DNA of 64,000 nucleotides from Algibacter amylolyticus (GTDB lineage Bacteria; Bacteroidota; Bacteroidia; Flavobacteriales; Flavobacteriaceae): NCBI RefSeq assembly GCF_014202225.1, contig NZ_JACHGE010000012.1, positions 1 to 64,000 of the forward strand, read 5' to 3'. Shown piece by piece: positions 10,948 to 19,752 of this stretch (position 1 is its first letter; each line of letters starts with the position of its first letter). The notes under the pieces were generated by a model. It saw only the letters and a program-made list of their open reading frames with translations, ran no database searches and was not told where the DNA came from. The position numbers and the translations under genes were made by a program.

Positions 10948-11328
10948 ATGGCAGAAAATACCGTAAGATACTCAGACAAAGAATTAGCCGAATTTAAAGA
11001 GCTAATTAGCAATAAAATAGAGAAAGCAAAGCACGATTTAGAGTTAATTAAAAGTGCGTATATGAACGACCATACTAACGGTACAGAAGATACATCGCCA
11101 CAGTTTAAGGCTTTTGATGAAGGAAGTGCTGTAATGAGTAAAGAATCAAACTCGCAATTAGCTATTCGTCAAGAAAAATTTATACGCGATTTAAAAAATG
11201 CTTTAATTAGAATAGAAAACAAGACTTATGGTATTTGTCGTGTAACAGGAAAACTAATTAATAAAAAACGATTAGAGCTTGTGCCACATGCTACTTTAAG
11301 TATTGAAGCTAAGAACATGCAGCAATAA
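10948..11328 (+). CDS. TraR/DksA-family protein with degenerate zinc finger (126 aa)
   Basis: DksA-type proteins bind in the secondary channel of RNA polymerase and tune transcription. The sequence has the N-terminal coiled-coil arm (about residues 10-85) and the family's C-terminal block YGICRVTGKLI followed by RLELVPHATLSIEAK. Classical DksA has four zinc-binding cysteines; here only one Cys (in GIC) is present, so the protein cannot form the usual C4 finger. This cysteine-poor form is common in Flavobacteriia. It lies 4 bases downstream of ileS and upstream of lspA. Its exact regulatory targets cannot be read from the sequence. Confidence 0.88.
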   Translation: MAENTVRYSDKELAEFKELISNKIEKAKHDLELIKSAYMNDHTNGTEDTSPQFKAFDEGSAVMSKESNSQLAIRQEKFIRDLKNALIRIENKTYGICRVTGKLINKKRLELVPHATLSIEAKNMQQ

Positions 11329-11372
11329 TTATTACTAATACAGAAATCTAAAGATTTTAAATTATATATTTG

Positions 11373-11402
11373 AAACGTCTCAATTATTTTGAGGCGTTTT
11401 TC
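11373..11402 (+). terminator. Terminator after the ileS-dksA-like unit
   Basis: AAACGTCTCAA and TTGAGGCGTTT pair around a short AT loop, followed by TTTTT. It separates the upstream unit from lspA, which therefore may have its own promoter. Confidence 0.8.
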
Positions 11403-11420
11403 ATTTATATACTTTTTGTC

Positions 11421-11440
11421 ATTCCAGCAAAGGCGGGAAT
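11421..11440. repeat. Family D small hairpin repeat (degenerate copy)
   Basis: The arms ATTCC and GGGAAT flank a core (AGCAAAGGC) related to the GCGAAAGC core seen elsewhere. Relatives are at 19643-19661, 47377-47425, 49738-49757 and 52509-52527. Confidence 0.5.
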
Positions 11441-11454
11441 TTAATTGATAAAAC

Positions 11455-12081
11455 ATGTCACTAAAAAAATCCATAATCCTAATTTTTATTATTTTACTTA
11501 TCGACCAGATTAGTAAAATCTATATAAAAACAACTTTTGTACTTCAAGAAAGTATAGATGTTTTTAGCTGGTTCGAAATCATTTTTGTTGAAAACGACGG
11601 AATGGCATGGGGAACTAAAATTAGCGATTTTGTATCTTTTATTTCCGATAGAACAGCCAAAGTTATACTAACATCGTTTAGAATAGTGGCTATTTTCGGG
11701 ATTGGCTATTGGCTTTACGACGCTACGGTTAAGCAACATTCAAAATTATTAATTGTAGCTATTGCTTTAATATTTGCAGGTGCTTTAGGTAATATAATTG
11801 ATTCTGTTTTTTACGGTGTACTGTTTGATGATAGCTATAGTCAAGTCGCAACCTTTTTGCCAGAAGCAGGTGGTTACGATGGTTTGTTGCACGGTAAAGT
11901 TGTCGATATGCTTCACTTTCCGTTATTCGAGGTAGACCTACCCGAATGGTTTCCATTTTATGCAGGGAAACGCTTTAGTTTTTTCGATCCTGTTTTTAAT
12001 GTCGCCGATATGGCAATAAGTACAGGGTTTATTATGCTTATTGTGTTTAATAAAAAGGTGTTTTCTAAGGAGGAAGACTAA
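11455..12081 (+). CDS. lspA: Lipoprotein signal peptidase (signal peptidase II)
   Basis: An inner-membrane aspartyl protease that removes signal peptides from prolipoproteins after lipidation. Family motifs are in order: NDGMA (47-51), GALGNIID (109-116), the first catalytic Asp in VVDMLHF (D151), and the second in FNVADMAI (D185). Four hydrophobic segments are visible. At 208 residues it is longer than the roughly 165-residue proteobacterial enzyme, mainly because of a loop at about 123-175, a common Bacteroidota feature. Many lipoproteins in this window are potential substrates. Confidence 0.96.
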   Translation: MSLKKSIILIFIILLIDQISKIYIKTTFVLQESIDVFSWFEIIFVENDGMAWGTKISDFVSFISDRTAKVILTSFRIVAIFGIGYWLYDATVKQHSKLLIVAIALIFAGALGNIIDSVFYGVLFDDSYSQVATFLPEAGGYDGLLHGKVVDMLHFPLFEVDLPEWFPFYAGKRFSFFDPVFNVADMAISTGFIMLIVFNKKVFSKEED

Positions 12082-12107
12082 ATTGTTTTAACTCGAATTT
12101 TAGTTTC

Positions 12108-12677
12108 TTACATAAACCTATAAACCCCTTTAGGCGTTACACAATAATCCAAACCAATATCACCATCAAAAACATCGGTAATCTCAGTTTCTGCTTCAAA
12201 AAAGGACAATCCAATTTTTATGGTTTCGGGGTTACAATCGGCTAAAAATCTATCGTAAAACCCTTTGCCATACCCAACGCGATTGCCTTGTTTATCAAAG
12301 GCTAAAAGCGGAATAAACACCACTTCAATCTTATTATTGGTAATTTCAATACCATCAACAGGTTCAGGAATGTTGTATTTGTTTTTCTTTATTACGGTAT
12401 TATCCGTTAGTAAAAAATGAGTCATTCCGCCAGTTTTAAAATCACTTTTAGAGATTAGTATGTTTTTGTCTTTACCCGCAAGAATGTTTAATATGTAATC
12501 GGTATTAACCTCCTTCTGTTCTGCAATAGCTAGAAAAATATGGTAAAACGAATACTCCCAAATAGGTAGTTTTAACAGCTGATTTGAAATAGCTAAACTA
12601 AAATCATCAATGTCATTTTCAGACAAATCATTACGAAGGGCTTTATATGTTTTTCGTAATTCGGTTTTAGTCATCAC
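12108..12677 (-). CDS. 5-formyltetrahydrofolate cyclo-ligase
   Basis: Converts 5-formyl-THF to 5,10-methenyl-THF using ATP in one-carbon metabolism. The family signature GNRVGYGKGFYDRF is at residues 131-144. The N-terminal TKTELRKTYKALR matches the usual basic phosphate-binding helix, and the length (189 aa) is normal. The start codon overlaps the end of the upstream deacylase gene by 4 bases, so it is the last gene of a four-gene minus-strand operon. Translation may begin at either of two consecutive ATG codons. Confidence 0.95.
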   Translation of the reverse strand: MMTKTELRKTYKALRNDLSENDIDDFSLAISNQLLKLPIWEYSFYHIFLAIAEQKEVNTDYILNILAGKDKNILISKSDFKTGGMTHFLLTDNTVIKKNKYNIPEPVDGIEITNNKIEVVFIPLLAFDKQGNRVGYGKGFYDRFLADCNPETIKIGLSFFEAETEITDVFDGDIGLDYCVTPKGVYRFM

Positions 12678-13648
12678 CCTTTTAATTTAGTAGAAATATG
12701 AAATAAAGCATCACCTTGATATACAATAGGCGATTCGTTTACATTAATAATATAGCCATTATTAGACGCTTTTACGGCATAGTTAAATTTCCCATAAGGG
12801 TCTGTGATATTACCCAAAACGTCGCCTTTTAATACAAACGACCCAATAGGAATCGAGGCTTTAAACATACCAGAATATTTAGCGCGCTGCCATTTACTAT
12901 CATTTATAAAAACAGTGTCTCTTTTAGGTTTAGAAACCTTAAAGTTAGATTGTAACATACCTAAATGTTTCAATAAACGTTTAGAGCCGTTAACGCCAGA
13001 GTTGGTTACGGCATCGTCAATATGAAACGATTTTCCGCCTTCAAAAAGCAACAATGGTTTTCCTAATTTATAACAGGTTGTTCTAAAGGATTTCGATAAG
13101 TTTTTAGAGTACAAAACAAAGGGTGCGCCAAAGGCTTTAGCTAAGTTGTTTAGCTCTTTATTTTCCCTGGTGTAACGTAATTGTGGCGCATTAAATCTGC
13201 CCGAACCACCTGTGTGAAAATCAATTATCATATCCACATGTGGTATAATATCGTTTATAAGCTTATGAGCCACACGACCCGCTAACGATCCCGAAGGACT
13301 TCCAGGAAATACTCGGTTTAAATCGCGCCCATCTGGAAATTCGCGTTTTAAATTTATAAACCCAAAAATATTTATTACCGGCATACAAATTATGGTGCCA
13401 CATTTAGGTTTGTTAATACCTTTAGATATAAGTTGTCTAACAATTTCAACACCATTTACCTCATCGCCATGTATACCAGCAGTAAACAATAGTGTTGGCC
13501 CTGGTTTTTTAGAGCGTTCAATAATAACAGGAATATTTACCGGTGTAGAGGTGTGTAAATTAGCAACATCAAAATTAACCTCTTTACTTTCACCAGGAGC
13601 AACAGTTTCGCCAAAAATGCTTAAGCCATTATTATTTACTTGTGTCAT
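12674..13648 (-). CDS. Succinylglutamate desuccinylase/aspartoacylase-family zinc deacylase (M14-like)
   Basis: A predicted zinc-dependent amide hydrolase of the AstE/AspA family. Likely zinc ligands are H60 and E63 in TAGIHGDEVNG and H145 in DFHTGGSG; DLNRVFPG (109-116) is a further family motif. Length is 324 aa. It starts one base after the stop of rimK and overlaps the next gene by 4 bases, so it is translationally coupled. Its neighbours (RimK ligase and RimB-type protease) suggest it trims or cleaves amide-linked amino acids added by RimK, rather than serving arginine catabolism, because no ast genes are nearby. The substrate is unknown. Confidence 0.88.
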   Translation of the reverse strand: MTQVNNNGLSIFGETVAPGESKEVNFDVANLHTSTPVNIPVIIERSKKPGPTLLFTAGIHGDEVNGVEIVRQLISKGINKPKCGTIICMPVINIFGFINLKREFPDGRDLNRVFPGSPSGSLAGRVAHKLINDIIPHVDMIIDFHTGGSGRFNAPQLRYTRENKELNNLAKAFGAPFVLYSKNLSKSFRTTCYKLGKPLLLFEGGKSFHIDDAVTNSGVNGSKRLLKHLGMLQSNFKVSKPKRDTVFINDSKWQRAKYSGMFKASIPIGSFVLKGDVLGNITDPYGKFNYAVKASNNGYIINVNESPIVYQGDALFHISTKLKG

Positions 13649-14524
13649 TTATTGTTTGTTTTTTTCTATAAAAGTAATTATCGCCTTAGCAATATTACGT
13701 CCTGTTGCCGCTTCAATACCTTCTAAACCCGGTGTAGAGTTTACTTCTAATAATAAAGGACCTCTAGCCGATTGTAACATATCTACCCCACAAACCGGTA
13801 ATTTTAATGCCTTACTAGCATTCATAGCTAGTTTTAGTTCGTCGTGGTTAAGTTTTATAATGTTTGCTGATCCTCCACGGTGTAAGTTCGATCTAAATTC
13901 ACCTTCCTTACCTTGGCGTTTCATAGCACCAACAACCTGCCCATCAACTACCAATGCACGTAAATCTGCGCCACCAGCTTCTTTAATAAACTCTTGCACA
14001 ATAACGCGGGCTTCCAATCCATTAAAAGCTTCTAAAACCGATTCGGCAGCATTTTTAGATTCGGCTAAAACCACACCTAAACCCTGCGTACCTTCAAGTA
14101 GTTTAATAATTACAGGCACACCACCAACATGCTCAATAACCTCTTCCACATCGCGCGAATAGTTTGTAAAAACCGTTTTAGGCATACCAATTCCGGCCTT
14201 ACTTAAACGCTGTAAACTACGCAGCTTATCTCTAGAGCGCTGTATGGCGTCTGATGTTACAATGGTAAAAACACCCATTTCCTCAAACTGTCTCACCACG
14301 GCGCAACCATAAAACGTAACCGAAGCTCCAATTCTGGGTATTATAGCATCTACATAATCCAAATACCTATCCTTGTAAAAAATGGTGGGTTTTTCCTTTT
14401 CAATAATAATATCACATTTCAAAGGGTCAATAACTTCAATTTTATGTCCTCTCTTTTCACCTTCATCAATCAAGCGTTCAGTAGAATATAAATTTGCGTT
14501 TCTAGAAAGTATTACAATATTCAT
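13649..14524 (-). CDS. rimK: RimK-family alpha-L-glutamate ligase (ATP-grasp)
   Basis: Members attach glutamate or similar residues to a carboxyl terminus, classically ribosomal protein S6. The protein is 291 aa with an N-terminal pre-ATP-grasp domain (1-100) and an ATP-grasp domain: the nucleotide-binding segment [14 protein letters not shown] ends near 151, and the metal-binding [12 protein letters not shown] starts at E260, with N262. The start codon overlaps the end of the protease gene by 4 bases. Clustering with a RimB-type protease parallels the Pseudomonas rimBK arrangement, but here a deacylase replaces RimA. The target protein or peptide is not revealed by the sequence. Confidence 0.93.
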   Translation of the reverse strand: MNIVILSRNANLYSTERLIDEGEKRGHKIEVIDPLKCDIIIEKEKPTIFYKDRYLDYVDAIIPRIGASVTFYGCAVVRQFEEMGVFTIVTSDAIQRSRDKLRSLQRLSKAGIGMPKTVFTNYSRDVEEVIEHVGGVPVIIKLLEGTQGLGVVLAESKNAAESVLEAFNGLEARVIVQEFIKEAGGADLRALVVDGQVVGAMKRQGKEGEFRSNLHRGGSANIIKLNHDELKLAMNASKALKLPVCGVDMLQSARGPLLLEVNSTPGLEGIEAATGRNIAKAIITFIEKNKQ

Positions 14525-14955
14525 GCTTTGTTTTTACTATTAAAATTAAACGAAACGTTTTCCAAATCTACATCAACTATAAATTTTTGCCTTAAAAATT
14601 GCCTGCCAATAAGTACAGGGAATTTCATAGCGTCTCTAGTGCTTAAAGTTAAGTTAATCTTATAAGTTTTACCAAAAAATACCACTTCACTTTTCACTTT
14701 ATATCTATTTTCTTTATACCCATTGCTGCTTTTAACATCTGTACGCCAAAAGGTATCAAAAATAATCTCTGTTTTACCAAAGTTTTTGTGCACATTACTG
14801 TTAAATATGCACAGTAATGCATTGTCAACCTCAATAATTTCAGAACAATGTATGGTCGAGGTGTATGCCCCAGTATCCATTTTTACATCAATATTAAATA
14901 ATCCCAGCTGCGGAAAATCAATAATATCAGTTCGTCCTAGAATTTTTTTACTCAT
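14521..14955 (-). CDS. RimB-type retropepsin-like protease (ATP-dependent zinc protease family)
   Basis: A small (144 aa) single-domain aspartic-protease-like protein. The D-T-G-A motif at 27-30 in [17 protein letters not shown] is the retropepsin-type active-site loop, and a second hydrophobic-GR motif (PVLIGRQFL) lies near the C-terminus. The family name 'ATP-dependent zinc protease' is historical. It is the first gene of the operon with rimK, the deacylase and the formyl-THF cyclo-ligase. In Pseudomonas, RimB removes residues added by RimK; that role is inferred here. A dispersed repeat lies upstream, and no clear promoter was found. Confidence 0.85.
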   Translation of the reverse strand: MSKKILGRTDIIDFPQLGLFNIDVKMDTGAYTSTIHCSEIIEVDNALLCIFNSNVHKNFGKTEIIFDTFWRTDVKSSNGYKENRYKVKSEVVFFGKTYKINLTLSTRDAMKFPVLIGRQFLRQKFIVDVDLENVSFNFNSKNKA

Positions 14956-15018
14956 TTTTTTAAATATGTATTTGTCACTTCAAGTGTCCAAAATTTATTC
15001 CTGGATGTGTCTAGAAGT

Positions 15019-15120
15019 GGGCGTTACCACAAGGGTCGGGCTTTACGTTGCAAGTCCTCGCACCTCCTACGTCGGGCTGTGGGCTTTTCTCTGCAATCCC
15101 TAACGCGGTTTAATCCGCGG
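15019..15120. repeat. Family A dispersed repeat, copy 1, with adjoining hairpin
   Basis: The element has GCGTTA at 15021-15026 and TAACGC at 15101-15106, forming inverted ends. Inside are AAGGGTCGGGCT and TGCAATCCCTAACGC, which recur in copies at 22361-22448 and 38170-38300 (both inverted relative to this one). A CGCGG-TTTAAT-CCGCG hairpin (15104-15119) overlaps its right end. GC content is well above the neighbouring DNA. It fills much of the 345-base gap between rimB and uvrC; the rest of the gap is AT-rich with no gene. Confidence 0.8.
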
Positions 15121-15287
15121 CCATTGGTTTTGTCGCCATTTAAAATAATACCTACAAAGGTAGTCGCTTATATCTTTTTTTTAAAGCGGCGCAATGTATA
15201 TAAATTATCGATTCAAAAAACAAAAAATAAATTTATTTACATAACATTAAATTAGCCATAATTTCTCCCCAAAAACATTAAAATAAT

Positions 15288-15295
15288 TACCTTTA
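15288..15295 (+). promoter_or_regulatory. Probable -7 element for uvrC
   Basis: TACCTTTA matches TAnnTTTG at 7 of 8 positions (last base A) and ends 5 bases before the uvrC ATG, so any 5' UTR would be extremely short. Confidence 0.4.
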
Positions 15296-15300
15296 CAGTA

Positions 15301-17094
15301 ATGGATACCCCAACTTTAGATATACAGCTAAAAACATTACCAAACCAACCCGGAGTTTATCAATATTACGATAAAGAAGGGACTATTATTTACGTTGGTA
15401 AAGCCAAAAATCTAAAAAAAAGGGTGAGTTCATATTTTACCAAAACACATGATAATGGTAAAACTCGTGTTTTAGTTAAAAAAATAGCCAACATAAAGCA
15501 CATTGTTGTCGAAACTGAAACCGATGCTCTTCTACTCGAAAATAATCTTATAAAAAAGCACAAACCACGGTATAATGTTTTACTTAAAGATGATAAATCC
15601 TATCCGTGGATTTGCATAAAAAACGAACGTTTTCCTAGAGTATTCTCCACACGTCGCGTATTTAAAGATGGTAGCGAATATTTTGGACCATACACCAGCG
15701 GAAAAACCGTGCATACACTTCTAGATTTAATAAGAGGCTTATACAGTTTACGTACATGTAACTTTAATTTATCCGAAGAAAAAGTAGATGCAGGTAAGTA
15801 TAAAGTATGTTTAGAGTATCACTTAGGTAATTGCAAAGGCGCTTGCGAAGGTCTAGAAACCGAAGTAGAATACAATAAAAATATTAAAGCCATAAAAGAA
15901 ATATTAAAAGGTAATTTTAAAGATTCGCTATCGCAATTTAAAGTACAAATGCGCGAGTATGCCGATAATATGGAGTTTGAATTGGCTCAAAAAATAAAGG
16001 AAAAAGTTGAGGTCCTAGAAAACTACCAAGCAAAATCTACCATTGTAAATCCTAAAATTAGCAATGTCGATGTGTTTTCTATAATGAGCGACGAGAGTTA
16101 TGGTTATGTAAACTTTTTGCAATTATCCTACGGTTCTATAATCCGTTCGCATACCTTAGAGATTAAAAAGAAACTAGACGAAACCGATAAAGAGTTGTTA
16201 GAGTTATCCATAACCGAGATTAGGCAACGTTTCAACTCCAATTCCAAAGAAATTTATGTACCTTTTAAAGTCGATTTAGGAGAAGACTTAAAAGTAACGG
16301 TTCCAAAATTAGGCGATAAAAAACATATTCTAGATCTATCGCTCCGTAATGCTAAGTATTTTAGAATGGAGCGTTTTAAGCAAATGAAAATTGTAGATCC
16401 CGATAGACATGCCAATCGTATTATGGCACAAATGAAAGTGGATTTACGCCTATCGGAAGAGCCACGACATATTGAGTGTTTCGATAATTCGAACATTCAG
16501 GGTACGCATCCGGTAGCTGCATGTGTAGTTTTTAAAAACGGAAAACCAAGCAAGAAAGATTATCGCCATTTTAATATAAAAACGGTTGAAGGTCCAGACG
16601 ATTTCGCATCTATGGAAGAGGTGGTGTATAGGCGTTATAAACGCTTGCTAGATGAAAACCAACCCTTGCCACAACTAATAATTATAGATGGAGGTAAAGG
16701 GCAATTGTCGTCCGCTTTAAAAAGTTTAGAAGCATTAGGGCTTAGAGGTAAAATAGCTATTATCGGAATTGCTAAACGTTTGGAAGAATTATTTTACCCA
16801 GACGATCCAATTCCCTTATATTTAGATAAAAAAAGCGAGACCCTAAAAATTACCCAGCAACTTCGAAACGAAGCACACCGTTTTGGTATCGAGCATCATA
16901 GAAATAAACGTAGTAAAACAGCGTTAAACACAGAACTAGAAACCATTGCTGGTGTTGGAGAAAAAACGGTAGTCGAATTATTAAGGCATTTTAAATCGGC
17001 AAAACGAGTAGCCAATGCTAAGTTAGATGAGCTGGAAGCTGCTGTAGGCGTATCGCGAGCCGAAAAGGTGTATAATTATTACCACGAGAAGTAA
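15301..17094 (+). CDS. uvrC: UvrABC excinuclease subunit C
   Basis: The nuclease subunit of nucleotide excision repair, which makes the 3' and 5' incisions around a lesion. The N-terminal GIY-YIG domain shows PGVYQYY (17-23) and IIYVGKAKNLKKRV (29-42). A UVR motif (about 205-240, FKVQMREYADNMEFELAQ) binds UvrB. The RNase H-like nuclease domain includes ECFDNSNIQGTHPVA and LIIIDGGKGQLSSA, and C-terminal helix-hairpin-helix motifs contain IAGVGEKT. The length of 597 aa is normal. It appears to be a single-gene unit, followed by a hairpin and then the patatin gene. Confidence 0.97.
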   Translation: MDTPTLDIQLKTLPNQPGVYQYYDKEGTIIYVGKAKNLKKRVSSYFTKTHDNGKTRVLVKKIANIKHIVVETETDALLLENNLIKKHKPRYNVLLKDDKSYPWICIKNERFPRVFSTRRVFKDGSEYFGPYTSGKTVHTLLDLIRGLYSLRTCNFNLSEEKVDAGKYKVCLEYHLGNCKGACEGLETEVEYNKNIKAIKEILKGNFKDSLSQFKVQMREYADNMEFELAQKIKEKVEVLENYQAKSTIVNPKISNVDVFSIMSDESYGYVNFLQLSYGSIIRSHTLEIKKKLDETDKELLELSITEIRQRFNSNSKEIYVPFKVDLGEDLKVTVPKLGDKKHILDLSLRNAKYFRMERFKQMKIVDPDRHANRIMAQMKVDLRLSEEPRHIECFDNSNIQGTHPVAACVVFKNGKPSKKDYRHFNIKTVEGPDDFASMEEVVYRRYKRLLDENQPLPQLIIIDGGKGQLSSALKSLEALGLRGKIAIIGIAKRLEELFYPDDPIPLYLDKKSETLKITQQLRNEAHRFGIEHHRNKRSKTALNTELETIAGVGEKTVVELLRHFKSAKRVANAKLDELEAAVGVSRAEKVYNYYHEK

Positions 17095-17106
17095 ACAGCC
17101 TGCATC

Positions 17107-17138
17107 AACCTGCAAAGTTTTTAAAACCTTGTAGGTTT
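17107..17138. repeat. Family C hairpin after uvrC
   Basis: The arms AACCTGCAAAG and CTTGTAGGTTT form an imperfect hairpin around TTTTAAAA. Similar hairpins occur at 22223-22252, 34108-34141 and 38254-38280. There is no long T tract after it, so terminator function is uncertain. Confidence 0.65.
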
Positions 17139-17235
17139 GAAGGAAAATAGAAGTGCTGTAATTAACTAAAACAAAAATATACTAACTTAAAATACGTTTT
17201 CAGTCATTACTATATAAAGCAAATTTAAAATCAAC

Positions 17236-19473
17236 TTGAACATAAAATCAACCATATTAACCCTATTTATACTCGTTTCTCTTTCCGCGAAAGCGCAAAA
17301 CAAGGAACCAGAAAATCATAGACCCAAAGTAGGTTTAGTGTTAAGTGGTGGCGGTGCAAAAGGTTTAGCACATATTGGCGTTTTAAAAGTGATTGATAGT
17401 TTAGGCATACAAGTTGATTACATTGCCGGAACCAGTATGGGCTCTATTATTGGGGCACTTTATGCTTCGGGATATTCGGGTAAGCAATTAGATTCTATTT
17501 TTCATGAAATAGATTTTGATAAAATTATTAATGACGATTTACCTAGGTCCTCAACAGCATTTAGCGAGCGCAGTAATATGGAGAAGTATGCACTTAAATT
17601 GCCGTTTAATAATTTTAAAATAAAATTACCATCGGCGCTTTCTAGAGGCCATAACACCTATAGTTTGTTTTTAAAATTACTAATTCACGTTAACGAGATT
17701 AATGATTTTAGTAAACTGCCTATTCCGTTTTTCTGTATTGCAACTAACGTAGAAAAAGGGGAACAAGTCGTGCTAGAAAAAGGAAATTTAACACAAGCTA
17801 TTATGGCAAGTTCTGCATTGCCATCCTTGTTTCAGCCGGTAAATATAAATAAGGACATGCTTATTGATGGTGGTGTGGTAAATAATTACCCGGTTGATGA
17901 AATTCGTGCTAAAGGCATGGATATTATTATTGGTGTCGATGTGCAAGATGGGTTGGCAAATAGAGATGAGTTAACCTCGGCACCCGATGTGTTAATTCAA
18001 ATTAATAACTTCAGGACCATTCACGACATGAAGTTTAAAGTCGAAAAAACAGATATTTATATAAAACCCGATATTAGAAAATTTAATGTGGTGTCTTTTG
18101 ATGAAGGGAAAGAAATAATTAATTCTGGTAAAATTGCAGCGTTAAATGAGTTTGATGCACTAACTAAGCTAAGCAAAACCCCTAATGTTAACCAAAAGCT
18201 GAAATTAAAACCTATCGATAGCTTAAAAATAAACAATATTGAAATTAAAGGCAACGAGAATTATACAAGAGCCTACGTTTTAGGAAAACTTAAATTAAAA
18301 AAGGACGAAGTAATAAGTTATCAAGATTTTGCTAAAGGCTTAAATAATTTGGTGGCAACAAATAACTTTAAGGCTTTCGAGTACGAGTTAAAAAGTACGC
18401 CTGGTAAAGCGGGTTATAACATGTCTGCTACTTTAAAAGAGCGACGGGTAAATACGTTCTTAAAATTAGGACTTCATTTTGACGATTTATACAAAAGTGG
18501 CGCTTTAATAAATTTAACTAAAAAGCAGTTGTTGTTTAAAAATGATGAGGCTTCGCTAGATATTGTTTTAGGAGATAATGTGCGGTATAATTTTGAGTAT
18601 TTAATCGATAAAGGATTTTATTGGAGTGTAGGTATAAGGTCGCGTTATAATCAATTTCAAAAACAAATAAGTGCACAGTTGTTGTTGGACGATGAGCAAA
18701 TTACCAATTCTGGTTTAAATAAAATTGATGTAAAGCTTAGGGATCAAATGAATCAGTTTTACCTGCAAACTTTGTTTAGAAGAGATTTTTCTTTAAGTGC
18801 AGGATTAGAACATAAAAGACTCGAAATAAACTCTGAAACTATATTAGGTAATAGGCCAGATAGAGATTTTCAGTTTGAAAATACAGACTATTTAAGCCTT
18901 TTTGGAAACCTAAAACTAGATACTTATGATGATAAGTATTTCCCAAGAGAAGGAGTTTATTTTAATGGCGATTTAAATGTTTATTTAAGTGCATCAGGTT
19001 TTGTTGAAGAGTTTAAAGATTTCTCTGTGGCTAAGGCCGAATTGGGCTATGCCTTTGGAGTGTCTGATAAAGTATCCTTTAATATTAAATCGAGTGGAGG
19101 CTTTAAATTAGGCGATAAATCTAACCGAACACTCGATTTTGCTTTAGGTGGTTACGGTAACGATTTAATAAATAATTTTATACCATTTTTGGGTTACGAT
19201 TTTATTTCATTAACGGGTAATAGCTATGTAAAAGCATCCTTTCTTGCAGATTACGAACTTATAAAAAAGCACCATCTTACTCTAGAGGGTAACTGGGCTA
19301 ATGTAGATGATAATATTTTTGATAGCGGTGAGTGGTTTTCGCTTCCAGATTACCGCGGTTATGCTTTGGGTTACGGTATTGAATCGGTTATAGGGCCATT
19401 GCAAATAAAATATAGTTATTCGCCAGAACAGAGAGCCAGTAATTGGTTTTTTACTATCGGCTTCTGGTTTTAG
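17236..19473 (+). CDS. PlpD-like patatin phospholipase with POTRA and outer-membrane barrel
   Basis: A predicted secreted lipid acyl hydrolase fused to its own outer-membrane module. The start is TTG at 17236: it opens a clear signal peptide (MNIKSTILTLFILVSLSAKAQ), and the next in-frame ATG would delete the active site. The patatin domain (about 28-310) has the oxyanion motif GGGAKG (38-43), nucleophile S67 in GTSMG, and catalytic D211 in LIDGGVVNNYP. A POTRA-like segment (about 330-405) and a BamA/TpsB-type beta-barrel (about 405-745, ending in Phe: FFTIGFWF) follow. This resembles type Vd secretion proteins. Whether the passenger is released cannot be told. It is monocistronic in appearance. 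Confidence 0.9.
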   Translation: MNIKSTILTLFILVSLSAKAQNKEPENHRPKVGLVLSGGGAKGLAHIGVLKVIDSLGIQVDYIAGTSMGSIIGALYASGYSGKQLDSIFHEIDFDKIINDDLPRSSTAFSERSNMEKYALKLPFNNFKIKLPSALSRGHNTYSLFLKLLIHVNEINDFSKLPIPFFCIATNVEKGEQVVLEKGNLTQAIMASSALPSLFQPVNINKDMLIDGGVVNNYPVDEIRAKGMDIIIGVDVQDGLANRDELTSAPDVLIQINNFRTIHDMKFKVEKTDIYIKPDIRKFNVVSFDEGKEIINSGKIAALNEFDALTKLSKTPNVNQKLKLKPIDSLKINNIEIKGNENYTRAYVLGKLKLKKDEVISYQDFAKGLNNLVATNNFKAFEYELKSTPGKAGYNMSATLKERRVNTFLKLGLHFDDLYKSGALINLTKKQLLFKNDEASLDIVLGDNVRYNFEYLIDKGFYWSVGIRSRYNQFQKQISAQLLLDDEQITNSGLNKIDVKLRDQMNQFYLQTLFRRDFSLSAGLEHKRLEINSETILGNRPDRDFQFENTDYLSLFGNLKLDTYDDKYFPREGVYFNGDLNVYLSASGFVEEFKDFSVAKAELGYAFGVSDKVSFNIKSSGGFKLGDKSNRTLDFALGGYGNDLINNFIPFLGYDFISLTGNSYVKASFLADYELIKKHHLTLEGNWANVDDNIFDSGEWFSLPDYRGYALGYGIESVIGPLQIKYSYSPEQRASNWFFTIGFWF

Positions 19474-19752
19474 TGGTTTATTGTCATTCCCAAAAGATGA
19501 ACATCTTCCAATAGTTAATTCTAAAGGAATTATCAATAATTTTTCCGATATTTGTAACACTATGACACTTTTTTGGAAAGATTTATTAGCACATCTGCAC
19601 TACCTCATCAAGAGAAATCCTGAGTGAGTATAAATTCTTTTGTTTCTGCGTAGGCAGGAATCTTTTTTTATTTCACTATCTTTATTAGAGTTTGAATATT
19701 AGGCTTTTAAAGCTTTTAGTGTTTGGCTTTTTATAATTTAAAACATACAAAT
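19474..19752. other. Intergenic stretch with a possible 21-codon ORF and a family D hairpin
   Basis: An ATG at 19561 opens a 21-codon frame (start MTLFWKDLL, end KRNPE) closing at TGA 19624-19626. It is preceded by GATATTTG, one base short of TAnnTTTG. No homologue is recognised, so it may be chance. At 19643-19661 lies TTTCTGCGTAGGCAGGAAT, a family D hairpin that is repeated exactly, inverted, at 52509-52527. No other gene is visible before hmgA. Confidence 0.4.

Noticed and set aside
12674-13648. astE of arginine catabolism
   Set aside because: No other ast genes nearby; the operon context is RimK/RimB.
13392-14162. 256-codon open frame antisense to the rimK/deacylase genes
   Set aside because: Its composition is low-complexity Ser/Thr/Pro and it opposes two well-conserved enzyme genes; it is a shadow frame.
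15019-15120. Possible tRNA or tmRNA-like gene, because of the local GC-rich structured sequence
   Set aside because: No cloverleaf, anticodon arm or T-loop GGTTCRAxxCC pattern could be drawn, and related copies occur elsewhere as repeats.
15007-15255. 82-codon open frame in the rimB-uvrC gap
   Set aside because: It is read through a family A repeat; the Arg/Cys-rich sequence reflects repeat DNA, not a protein family.
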